This document shows, one piece after another, positions 53,752-61,363 of a stretch of DNA of 64,000 bases. The notes beneath the pieces are model-generated. The model saw nothing but the letters and a program-made list of their open reading frames with translations. It did not search any database and was not told the DNA's origin. The DNA is from CAVQZA01 sp963724805. Lineage in GTDB: Bacteria; Actinomycetota; Thermoleophilia; Gaiellales; Gaiellaceae. The DNA is taken from contig CAVRWA010000012.1 in the NCBI GenBank assembly GCA_963724805.1, forward strand, positions 384,900-448,899, read 5' to 3'. Numbering within the stretch: the first letter of the stretch is position 1; each line of letters opens with the position of its first letter. A program made the translations under genes and the position numbers.

Positions 53752-53865
53752 CTCCTCTTCTCCTGCCTCGGGTGACGTTGGAGTTCTACGAGGCGCCGCT
53801 GAAGGGACGCTGAAATGGCCGCAGGGCTAGTGCCCGCCCCCGAAACGGGTCAGACTTGTATCGGA

Positions 53866-55068
53866 ATGAAGCAGATCTACCCGTCCTCGATCACCGCGCC
53901 GACCTTCGCCGAGGGCGGCAGCGTGCTCGATCACCGGTTCGGCAAGGGCGACCCGTACACGCTCGGGGTCGAGGAGGAGTACATGCTGCTCGACCCCGAC
54001 ACGTTCGACCTCGTCCAGCACATCGACACGGTGCTCGCGGCGACCGTAGGGCACGAGTACGAGGCGCGCGTGAACGCCGAGCTGATGCAGTCGGTGCTCG
54101 AGATCGCAACTCCGATCTGCAGGACTGCGGCCGACGTCGACACGGAGCTGCGCAAGCTGCGCGGGTTCGTCTGCGAGATCGCCCGCGACCAGGGGCTCCG
54201 GGTGGGGTCGGCGGGGACGCACCCCTTCAGCCTGTTCGAGCGCCAGCAGATCACGGCGAAGGACCGCTACCGGCAGCTGGTCGACCAGCTCCAGTACGTC
54301 GCCCGCCGAGAGCTGATCTTCGGCATGCACATCCACGTCGCGGTCGACGACCCGGAGAAGGCGATCCAGGTCGTGAACGGGCTGCTCGTCCACCTCTCGC
54401 AGCTGCTGGCCCTCTCGGCCTCGTCGCCGTTCTGGCGGGGCGAGGCGACCGGCCTGGCCTCGAGCAGGCAGATGGTCTTCGCGGCGTTCCCGCGCTCCGG
54501 CCCGCCGCCGCGCTTCCGCAACTACGCGGACTACGCCGAGGTGATCGGGCAGCTCGAGAAGACGGGCTGTATCGCCGACTACACGCACATCTGGTGGGAC
54601 GTGCGCCTGCACCCGCGCCTCGGCACGGTCGAGATCCGGATCTGCGACGCGGTCACGCGAGTCGAGGACGCCGTGGCGCTCGCGGCGTTCTGCCAGTCGC
54701 TCGTGAAGCTCTACTCCGAGCAGTACGACAAGGGCGTCGAGATCCCGTCCTACCACCGCATCCTCACGAGCGAGAACAAGTGGCTCGCCGCCCGGTACGG
54801 GCTCGAGGCCCCGGTGATGGACCTCGCCACGGGACGGCGAAACCGCGTCCCGGTCGCACAGTTGATCCGGCGGACGCTGCGGTCGCTCGAGCCGCACGCG
54901 CGTGAGCTCGGGTGCGAGTGCGAGCTCGAGGGGATCGCGGAGATCATGGCGGGGGGCAACGGCGCCGACCGGCAGCTTCGCGTCTTCAATGCGAATCGCG
55001 ACATCCACGAGGTCGTGTCCGAGATCGCCGACGCGACCGAGGTGGCCGCGTCGTCGGCAGCGGGATAG
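53866..55068 (+). CDS. Carboxylate-amine ligase, YbdK family (glutamate-cysteine ligase type 2)
   Basis: The 400-residue protein has the GCS2 motifs YTLGVEEEYMLLDPDTFDL, GMHIHVAVDD and THIWWDVRLHPRLGTVEIRI. YbdK-family enzymes show weak glutamate-cysteine ligase activity; the actinobacterial relatives include EgtA-like enzymes. The ATG at 53866 was chosen because the extension upstream is not conserved. It ends 10 nt before the selenoprotein-like peroxiredoxin gene, so the two may share a transcript and a thiol-redox role. Confidence 0.88.
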   Translation: MKQIYPSSITAPTFAEGGSVLDHRFGKGDPYTLGVEEEYMLLDPDTFDLVQHIDTVLAATVGHEYEARVNAELMQSVLEIATPICRTAADVDTELRKLRGFVCEIARDQGLRVGSAGTHPFSLFERQQITAKDRYRQLVDQLQYVARRELIFGMHIHVAVDDPEKAIQVVNGLLVHLSQLLALSASSPFWRGEATGLASSRQMVFAAFPRSGPPPRFRNYADYAEVIGQLEKTGCIADYTHIWWDVRLHPRLGTVEIRICDAVTRVEDAVALAAFCQSLVKLYSEQYDKGVEIPSYHRILTSENKWLAARYGLEAPVMDLATGRRNRVPVAQLIRRTLRSLEPHARELGCECELEGIAEIMAGGNGADRQLRVFNANRDIHEVVSEIADATEVAASSAAG

Positions 55069-55078
55069 GCTCGAGAAC

Positions 55079-55537
55079 GTGCTGAGGGTGAGTGACCGCG
55101 TGCCGCACGCGACGGTGTGGCTGAGCACGAACGAGACCGTCTCGCTCGACGAGCTGGCGGCGGAGGGGCCGTTCCTGCTGTTCTTCTACCTTTTCGACTG
55201 GTCCTCGACCTGAACGAACGAGATGGAGCTCCTGCGTGACAGGAGCGACGAGCTGAGGGAGGCGAGCGTCCGCCCGTACGGCATCTCCCGCGACTCCCCG
55301 TGGACGCACGTCTCGTGGCGACAGGCGCTCGACCTGACCTTCCCGTTGCTCTCCGACTGGAACGGCGAGGCGGTGGAGGCGTTCGGTGTCGGACGCGAGT
55401 TCCGCGGCCTGAAGGGGGTCGCCGAGCGCAGTGCGTTCCTCATCGGCGGGGACGGTACGGTGCGGGGCGCATGGCTCTACGACACATCGGAGATGCCCGA
55501 CTTGGACGAGTTGCTTCAGGCCGCGCGGGCTTTGTAG
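55079..55537 (+). CDS. Peroxiredoxin (AhpC/TSA family), putative selenoprotein with in-frame TGA
   Basis: One continuous frame of 152 codons contains a single TGA at 55211-55213 (codon 45). Around it the protein reads FFYLFDWSST-U-TNEMELLRD, which aligns TGA with the peroxidatic Cys of the thioredoxin-fold Prx motif (T/S-x-x-C-x-x-E). Downstream, GISRDSPWTHVSW, LLSDWNGEAVEAFG and AFLIGGDGTVRGAW are typical Prx. The product has no Cys, so the residue at codon 45 must be the redox residue. A SECIS-like hairpin follows. GTG at 55079 is used; GTG at 55088 is possible. Read-through is inferred, not proven. Confidence 0.8.
55228..55246 (+). promoter_or_regulatory. Putative bacterial SECIS element
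   Basis: GCTCCTG (55228-55234) and CAGGAGC (55240-55246) form a perfect 7-bp stem with loop CGTGA. The loop starts 21 nt after the TGA, and a G occupies its second position, as expected for SelB-dependent bacterial SECIS hairpins. It lies inside the coding frame. Confidence 0.7.
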
Positions 55538-57423
55538 CGCTCGCCTGCCTCCTGTACCTCGCCGCCGGGGCCCTGGCGACCTGGCCGGCCGTCGAGCACT
55601 GGCGAACCGCGTATCTCGCCGGCGGCGCGCCCGGGTACGGGGAGGCATCGGCCGGCGACTACCTCCAGACGAACTGGCACTTCTGGCTCGTGGGGCATCA
55701 GCTCGAGCATCTGCGCGCCCCCTGGCACGACCCCTACACGTTTCGGCCCGAGTCCGGTGGAGTCCTCAACCTCGGCGGCTGGCCGTTCGGGCTCCCTCTG
55801 TGGCCGCTCTTCGCGCTCGTCGGCCCCGTGGTCACGTGGAACCTGTTCGTGCTCTTCTCCTACGTCGGCGCCGGCGGCCTGACCTGCGCCTGGCTGCGCG
55901 CGCTCGGGCTCGGACGCGGGCCGGCGCTCGTTGGCGGGCTCGTGTTCGCGATCGCGCCGTACAGGGTGGGACAGAGCGTCGGCCACCTGCTCGGCCCCAT
56001 CTCGATGCTGATCCCGCTCGCATTGCTCGGGGTCGAGAAGGGAGGCCGCCGCTGGGGCGCCGTCGCAGTACTCGCGCTCGTGTCGATCCCGCTCTCGGGG
56101 CAGGTTCACCTCGCGCTCGGGGCGATCCCGTTTCTGGCTGCCTACGCGTTCGTGCGCGGCCGCGTGCGCATCGGCCTGGTCGCGTCCGCGGCGGCGATCG
56201 CGGGCGGACTGCTCGTGCAACGGGTGGCGATCGCGGGCTCGATCAGCGCGGGAGGCCGTTCGCTCGCGGCGGTCGGCTTCTACTCGGCGCAGTGGTCGGA
56301 CTTCGTGCTCCGGAGCTTCCGCCACGGGAACGAGAGCTTCGTCTTTCTCGGCTGGCTCACACCGCTCGTCGCGCTCGCCGGACTGGTGCTCCTCGTTCGC
56401 AACCGTCGCCTCGGGCTCGCCGCTGTGCTCGCCGCGGGAGTCGTCGTCCCGGCGCTGCTCGCGCTCGGCACGCACTTGCCGAGCTACTCGTGGCTCTGGC
56501 AGCACGTCCGCCCGTTCCGGTACCCGCGTGTGCCCGAGCGGCTGATGCCGGTCGCGTGCCTTTCCATCGCCGCACTCGTCGCCTTCGCTCTGCCGCGCCG
56601 CCGCACGGGGACGATCGCCGTTGTCGCAATCGTGCTGCTCGCCGCCGACCTGCACGTCCATACCTACCGTGCCTCCGCCGCCGACCGGGGCAACGCGGCC
56701 TACACGGCGCTCCGCGGCTCGGGGCCGGGCCGGCTGCTCGAGCTGCCCGTCTTCCTCCCGGAGATCCACTACGGCTCGGTCTACTACTCCTACGCGATGC
56801 AGGCGCCCCGGCAGCGGCCGGGCGGCTATTCGACGATCGCGCCCGTCGCGGCGAACGATCTCGCGAAGCGCCTCACGCGGCTCAACTGCGGTGACTGGAC
56901 CGGAATCGACCTCGCTCCCCTCGGCGTCCGGTTCGTGACGCTGCACCGCGGCCAGTACACGCTCAACACCGAGACTCCCAACCGCGCTTGGTTCGCGTCG
57001 CTCGGGCTCGCCCGCCACGGCTGGCGCAAGGTCGCGCGAGGCGGGGCCGTCACTCTCTGGACGCCGGGTCCGGGCGCCGTCGACCGGGCCGGCGTCGAGC
57101 CCTCCCGCGACGGGCCCGTCCTCTGTCAGGGCTGGTACCGCTCAGACGGCGGCGGCGTGCCGATGAGCGAGACGCACGCGCCGCTGTGGGTCTACGGCTC
57201 GGGGTCGCTGGCGCTGTGGGTGATGGCGCCGGAGCCGCTGCGTACGTCCTTCGGCGTCGACGAGCACGAGGTCGTCCGACGGCTCGTGTCCGCTCCGCAG
57301 CGGATCGTCCTCCCGCTCGGCCCTGAGCGCCGCTGGCACCTCGTCACGCTCGACGTCCCGCGGCTCGCCGCGACGAAGCCGCGCCCTACCGGCGTGCGGC
57401 TGCTCTCGGTCGTCCCGGGCTAG
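55471..57423 (+). CDS. Polytopic membrane protein, GT-C glycosyltransferase-like
   Basis: The 650-residue protein has about ten to eleven membrane helices (roughly residues 20-430) followed by a soluble C-terminal domain of about 210 residues. The first extracytoplasmic loop has GDYLQTNWHFWLVGHQLEH and WHDPYTFRPESGG, reminiscent of GT-C enzymes that carry an acidic motif in this loop. The donor is probably a lipid-linked sugar, but this is inference. The ATG at 55471 overlaps the peroxiredoxin 3' end by 67 nt; no other start precedes the first helix. Confidence 0.75.
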   Translation: MALRHIGDARLGRVASGRAGFVALACLLYLAAGALATWPAVEHWRTAYLAGGAPGYGEASAGDYLQTNWHFWLVGHQLEHLRAPWHDPYTFRPESGGVLNLGGWPFGLPLWPLFALVGPVVTWNLFVLFSYVGAGGLTCAWLRALGLGRGPALVGGLVFAIAPYRVGQSVGHLLGPISMLIPLALLGVEKGGRRWGAVAVLALVSIPLSGQVHLALGAIPFLAAYAFVRGRVRIGLVASAAAIAGGLLVQRVAIAGSISAGGRSLAAVGFYSAQWSDFVLRSFRHGNESFVFLGWLTPLVALAGLVLLVRNRRLGLAAVLAAGVVVPALLALGTHLPSYSWLWQHVRPFRYPRVPERLMPVACLSIAALVAFALPRRRTGTIAVVAIVLLAADLHVHTYRASAADRGNAAYTALRGSGPGRLLELPVFLPEIHYGSVYYSYAMQAPRQRPGGYSTIAPVAANDLAKRLTRLNCGDWTGIDLAPLGVRFVTLHRGQYTLNTETPNRAWFASLGLARHGWRKVARGGAVTLWTPGPGAVDRAGVEPSRDGPVLCQGWYRSDGGGVPMSETHAPLWVYGSGSLALWVMAPEPLRTSFGVDEHEVVRRLVSAPQRIVLPLGPERRWHLVTLDVPRLAATKPRPTGVRLLSVVPG

Positions 57424-57424
57424 G

Positions 57425-57787
57425 CTAGACGACGGAGACGACGCGCTCTTCGGCTTGCTGCCGGTACTCGGGCCCGAGCGCCGAGGAGAGCTTCTCCTCG
57501 AGCTCGCCGGTCTCGGCCAGCTCCTCGACGATGTCGGCGCCGCCCACCAGCTCGCCCTTGATGAAGACCTGCGGAATCGTTGGCCAGCCGGACAGCTGCG
57601 AGAGCTCCTGGCGGATAGCCGGATCGACGAGGATGTCCACCGCCGTCACGGGTGCGCCGGCCTCGCGGAGCGCGCGAAGCGCGCGGTCCGAGTTGCCGCA
57701 CATGATCATCTGGGGCGTGCCCTTCATGAACAGGGCGACTGGCTCGTTCTCGACCACGGTCCTGATCCGGTCCTGCAGCTCGCTCAT
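57425..57787 (-). CDS. Monothiol glutaredoxin (Grx4/GrxD type) with CGNS active site
   Basis: Monothiol glutaredoxins carry [2Fe-2S] clusters. The 120-residue protein starts MSELQDRIRTVVENEPVALF and has KGTPQMIMCGNSDRALRAL, so the usual CGFS reads CGNS (Cys30). The glutathione-binding WPTIPQVFIKGELVGGADIV is intact. It has about 12 extra residues at the C-terminus. It overlaps bolA by 4 nt (ATGA); Grx-BolA pairs share a cluster. Confidence 0.92.
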   Translation of the reverse strand: MSELQDRIRTVVENEPVALFMKGTPQMIMCGNSDRALRALREAGAPVTAVDILVDPAIRQELSQLSGWPTIPQVFIKGELVGGADIVEELAETGELEEKLSSALGPEYRQQAEERVVSVV

Positions 57788-58020
57788 ACCGCTCCCTTCG
57801 TCTTGATTCGAAGCTCGTGGATCGTCCCGTCCTGGAGCGGCCCGTCGAGGGCCTCGTAGACGAGCCGGTGCTGTTCGACGAGCGAAAGCCCCTCGAAACG
57901 CGCGTCCGCGACGACGACCTGGAAGTGGTCGCCGCCGCCCGTGCGATCGATCACCGCGAGCTCGATCGCGGCCGGGAACGAGTGCCGGAGAGCCGCCTCG
58001 AGGATGTCGGTCGACGTCAC
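57784..58020 (-). CDS. BolA-family protein
   Basis: The 78-residue product starts MTSTDILEAALRHSFPAAIE and has the BolA core GGGDHFQVVVADARFEGLSL followed by VEQHRLVYEAL and the C-terminal HELRIKTKGAV. The conserved histidine in EQHRLVY is a known cluster ligand. It is coupled to the glutaredoxin gene. Confidence 0.93.
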   Translation of the reverse strand: MTSTDILEAALRHSFPAAIELAVIDRTGGGDHFQVVVADARFEGLSLVEQHRLVYEALDGPLQDGTIHELRIKTKGAV

Positions 58021-58178
58021 GAGGCCATCGTAGCCGCGGCCGGGCAGGGCAACGCGGCGGCGCTCCGCCTCCCCTCGGTCGTCACTCTTCCGGCACGGAG
58101 TCGTGACACACGCGCGCGCCGCCCGGCGTTACGCTCGACGCACAGGGGAGGGAGGCGGGGTTCCCGGATCTGGACGCG

Positions 58179-60536
58179 TCAACCTGATAGGGCTGCCTTG
58201 CGGCCGGAGCGGACGGTGACGTCCAGATCCAGCCCACCGGCCCAGCCGGAGAGGTCGATCGTCCCGGTCTTCGAATCGAAGGGGATCGCGAGCCCTGAGG
58301 CGCGAACCGACGCGATCCGGTCACCGTCCGGCAGTCGCAGCCGGAGGCGAAGCGCCCGCGGTGCCGGCGTCGCGGGCGTATCGACCGTGACGTGGACGAG
58401 CGGGCCGTGCCGCTCGATCGAGTACGAGACATGTCCGAAGCTCGTGGGCGCGTCTTTGACGAGGATCGTCTTCCCGTCCGCCAGCCACGGGCGCGGAGTC
58501 GCGAACGCCAGCTCGAGGCTCCGTGGCGCTCCGCTGGGCCCGCGCGTCTCGTGGACGAGCATGAGCCGAAGGGTCTCGAGGTATGTGGCGTTGGCGCCCA
58601 GGTTCGGCGGCAGGTACATCGACCGGTAGGACGAGCCGCGAAGCGGGGTGACGGTGCTGCTCTCGCCGGAGATGTAGGTGTCCGGGGTCATCCCCGCAGT
58701 GAGCGTCCCGTAGAGGCTGAGCACGAGCCGGTCCGACTTGTCGTTGTCTGCCAGGAACCGGGAGACGTTGAGCCCGTAGACCTGGTCGATGCCCGACACG
58801 GGGTACGGCCGGTTCCCGTACAGCGACTCGGCCTTCGCACGGACGACGCCGAGCAACTGGGAGCCGTGGCCGCGCAGGTAGCGGAACAGGCCGTCGGCCT
58901 CCGCGCTGTGGGGCGCAAAGACGCCCGAGGCGAGCGCGTAGGGCATCACGAGGTTCCAGTAGCTTCCCTCCCGCGAGGCGGCCAGGCGATCGAACGGCAC
59001 ATGTTTGTCGAGCAGCGCCACCGGCACGAAGAGCGACCCGTCGGGCATCCGCCTCATCGACCGGCGGACGGCCCGGCGGAGGCTCGCATCGAGCCGCGCC
59101 GCGAGCACGCGGCTCCGCGCCGCCAGCTCCGGGTGACCGGTCTGCGCCCAGACGCGCGACATCGCGAACAGCCCCTCCCGGACGGCCGCCTGCTGGTGCA
59201 CGCCGTAGACCGCCCGCCCGATGTCCGTGCTGTACCGCTCGCGCTCCAGCAGCCCCCGGTTTGCCCCGTGCACGAGCTGGCGGCCGAATACCCTGAGGAG
59301 CCGTGCCAGCGCCGGCGTCTCCTCCTCCAGAAAGCGCCGGTCGCGGTAGAGCCGGTAGTACAGCGCGCTTGCGTTCAACTGCTCGCCTGCCCGCCAGTTC
59401 GTGAAGCGCTTCGGCAGCGCCCTCAGAGTGACGCGGAGGATTCCCTTTGCCACGTCGCCGTAGCCGTAGCCGGCCATCACCTCGGCGGCGTCGAGCGCCT
59501 CGGCGAAGGAGAGCTCCTCGTAGTGGTTCCCGGCGCTGTAGCGCCACGCGAGCGCGATCTGCTGGACGAGAACGGCGAGCTCCGCGTCGAGCACCCGTGG
59601 TTCCGGGACGACGTACTGCGTCGGGCCCGCGAGGCGCGAGCCCCAGAAGCGGACGACGGTCTTCCGGGCCGATTCATAGGTCTTTGCATCTGCCTCCAGG
59701 TGGATGGTTGGAGCGCCCGGGGTGAGCCAGCCCGCGTACACATCGGCGACGCCGCCGGCCGCGACCGGGTAAACGACCGCGGAGCCGTCGAACGCGCCGC
59801 CCGCGCTGAAGACCAGCCGCGTCTTCTTCCCGGAGACCAGGCTGTCCCCGACGGGCGAGAGGCGGCGGCGCGAAGGGACGAGGCGCACGACCGCACCCGT
59901 CTCGGAGTCCCGTGCGTCTACCGTGAGGTGGACGAAGCTGATCGGCGAGGGCGAGCCGTACACGCGCCCGAGAAACGACTCCTGCTGGTACCGGACTCCT
60001 CCGCGGTCGACATACGAGGTCTCGAGGATCGGCAAGTGGCCGTCCCCGAGCTGCGCCGGCGTCAGGCGCCCCAGGCAAGAGCCGTAGCGCTCGCGGCCTG
60101 CCCTCCCCACGGAGACGGTCAGGCTGTCACCGCCGACGCGGCGCGAGATGATCTCGCTCCCGTCGGCGACGTGGAGTGCGGCGGTCGTCACGTACACGCT
60201 GAACGGGAATGCGAACGGCAGGTAGTAGACGCCGGACGAGGTCAGGGGACGACCGCGCCGCCCGAGCGCATAGAGCAGCGGCCCGAGATAGCGGCGCGCC
60301 CCCTCGTACGTCGGCCCGTTCGGAGCGGCGAGCAGCCTGGCTCCCCAGAGATCGTGCTTGGCGAGCAGGGCACGCCTGACGCTCCTCGTGTACCCGGGCC
60401 CCGCCTTCGGGCCGGAGCACGTGACGGGCGACGGCGCCGAGCCGGCCGACCCGCCGGCGAGGAGAACGACAGTCGCCCCCGCTGCCAACAGAGCCAGAAA
60501 GGCGAACCGTCGTTTCGCGACAACAGCCACGCACAC
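58179..60536 (-). CDS. Large secreted protein with a helical-barrel (glycoside hydrolase-like) core
   Basis: The 785-residue product has a signal peptide (about 1-33) and no assigned family. Residues about 350-660 are repetitive helical hairpins with LAWRYSAGNHYEELSFAEAL, YGDVAKGILRVTLRAL, ASREGSYWNLVMPYAL and SGIDQVYGLNVSRFL. They resemble six-hairpin glycosidases by pattern of aromatic and acidic residues. The flanks are beta-rich. The glycoside-hydrolase idea is inference. A TAACTA box, overlapping the fabI stop, lies 6 nt before the start, and the gene follows fabI. Confidence 0.65.
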   Translation of the reverse strand: MCVAVVAKRRFAFLALLAAGATVVLLAGGSAGSAPSPVTCSGPKAGPGYTRSVRRALLAKHDLWGARLLAAPNGPTYEGARRYLGPLLYALGRRGRPLTSSGVYYLPFAFPFSVYVTTAALHVADGSEIISRRVGGDSLTVSVGRAGRERYGSCLGRLTPAQLGDGHLPILETSYVDRGGVRYQQESFLGRVYGSPSPISFVHLTVDARDSETGAVVRLVPSRRRLSPVGDSLVSGKKTRLVFSAGGAFDGSAVVYPVAAGGVADVYAGWLTPGAPTIHLEADAKTYESARKTVVRFWGSRLAGPTQYVVPEPRVLDAELAVLVQQIALAWRYSAGNHYEELSFAEALDAAEVMAGYGYGDVAKGILRVTLRALPKRFTNWRAGEQLNASALYYRLYRDRRFLEEETPALARLLRVFGRQLVHGANRGLLERERYSTDIGRAVYGVHQQAAVREGLFAMSRVWAQTGHPELAARSRVLAARLDASLRRAVRRSMRRMPDGSLFVPVALLDKHVPFDRLAASREGSYWNLVMPYALASGVFAPHSAEADGLFRYLRGHGSQLLGVVRAKAESLYGNRPYPVSGIDQVYGLNVSRFLADNDKSDRLVLSLYGTLTAGMTPDTYISGESSTVTPLRGSSYRSMYLPPNLGANATYLETLRLMLVHETRGPSGAPRSLELAFATPRPWLADGKTILVKDAPTSFGHVSYSIERHGPLVHVTVDTPATPAPRALRLRLRLPDGDRIASVRASGLAIPFDSKTGTIDLSGWAGGLDLDVTVRSGRKAALSG

Positions 60537-60545
60537 GGCGAGTAG

Positions 60546-61325
60546 TTACATGCCCATCGCGTGATACCCGGCATCGACGTACAGCGTCGTGCCGGTCACG
60601 TTCTTCGCGTCGTCCGAGAGGAGGTACGCGGCGGCGGCACCGACGTCGTCGGCCTCGATCTGCCGGTGGAGCGGCGCGCGCTCCTCGAACATCGTCTCCA
60701 TCGTGGTGAAGCCGGCGATCGAGCGCGCGGCGAGCGTACGGACCGGTCCCGCGGAAACCGCGTTGACGCGGATCTGCTTCTGGCCGAGGTCCCAGGCGAG
60801 GTAGTGGACGGACGCATCGAGTGTCGCCTTGGCCACTCCCATCACGTTGTAGTGGGGCACGGCGCGCTCACCGCCGAGGTAGGTCATGGTCACGATCGAA
60901 CCGCCCCCGCGCGCCTCCATCAGGGGCTCGGCGGCCCGGGCCGTCGCGGTCAGCGAGTACGCGCTGACGTCGAGCGCCATCCAGAACCGGTCACGGGGGG
61001 TGTCGGTGAACCGCCCTTCGAGATCCTCGGCCGCGGCGAAGGCGACGGAGTGGACGAGCAGGTCGAGGCCGCCCTCGAACTGAGCGCCGACCTCGTCGAA
61101 CACGCGGGCGATGTCCTCGTCGGAACGGACGTCGCACGCGGTCACGAGCGGGCTCTCGACGGTGGCCGCGAGGTCGCGGACGTTCTGCTCGATCCGCTCG
61201 CCCTGGAACGTGAACGCGAGCTGCGCGCCCTCGCCGGCGAGGCGCTGCGCGATCGCCCACGCGATCGAACGCCGGTTGGCGACACCCAGCACCAGTCCCC
61301 GCTTCCCCTCGAACCGGCCGGTCAT
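60546..61325 (-). CDS. fabI: Enoyl-[acyl-carrier-protein] reductase FabI
   Basis: FabI performs the last reduction of fatty acid elongation with NADH. The 259-residue SDR protein has the NAD-binding GVANRRSIAWAIAQRLAGEG and the catalytic Tyr159-x6-Lys166 in HYNVMGVAK. The start is ATG at 61325; TAGACT ends 7 nt before it, so the mRNA is probably leaderless. It is divergent from the subtilisin-like protease gene. Confidence 0.95.
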   Translation of the reverse strand: MTGRFEGKRGLVLGVANRRSIAWAIAQRLAGEGAQLAFTFQGERIEQNVRDLAATVESPLVTACDVRSDEDIARVFDEVGAQFEGGLDLLVHSVAFAAAEDLEGRFTDTPRDRFWMALDVSAYSLTATARAAEPLMEARGGGSIVTMTYLGGERAVPHYNVMGVAKATLDASVHYLAWDLGQKQIRVNAVSAGPVRTLAARSIAGFTTMETMFEERAPLHRQIEADDVGAAAAYLLSDDAKNVTGTTLYVDAGYHAMGM

Positions 61326-61363
61326 GGGCGCGAGTCTATGTCTTTCTCGCTACATTGCGTCCC
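61326..61363. promoter_or_regulatory. 38-bp divergent promoter region between fabI and the protease gene
   Basis: The minus strand has TAGACT (61338-61333), 7 nt before fabI ATG at 61325. The plus strand has TACATT (61351-61356), 7 nt before TTG at 61364. Both transcripts would start at the start codon. The -10 boxes are 12 bp apart. Confidence 0.6.

Noticed and set aside
53838..53860. GGGTCAGAC near 53843 as a solo RAYT end
   Set aside because: Only half of the motif is present and no palindrome or partner is found nearby.
55211..55213. TGA in the peroxiredoxin as a sequencing error or pseudogene mutation
   Set aside because: It falls exactly on the catalytic residue, the rest of the frame is intact, and a SECIS-like hairpin follows. 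It cannot be excluded fully without the sel genes.
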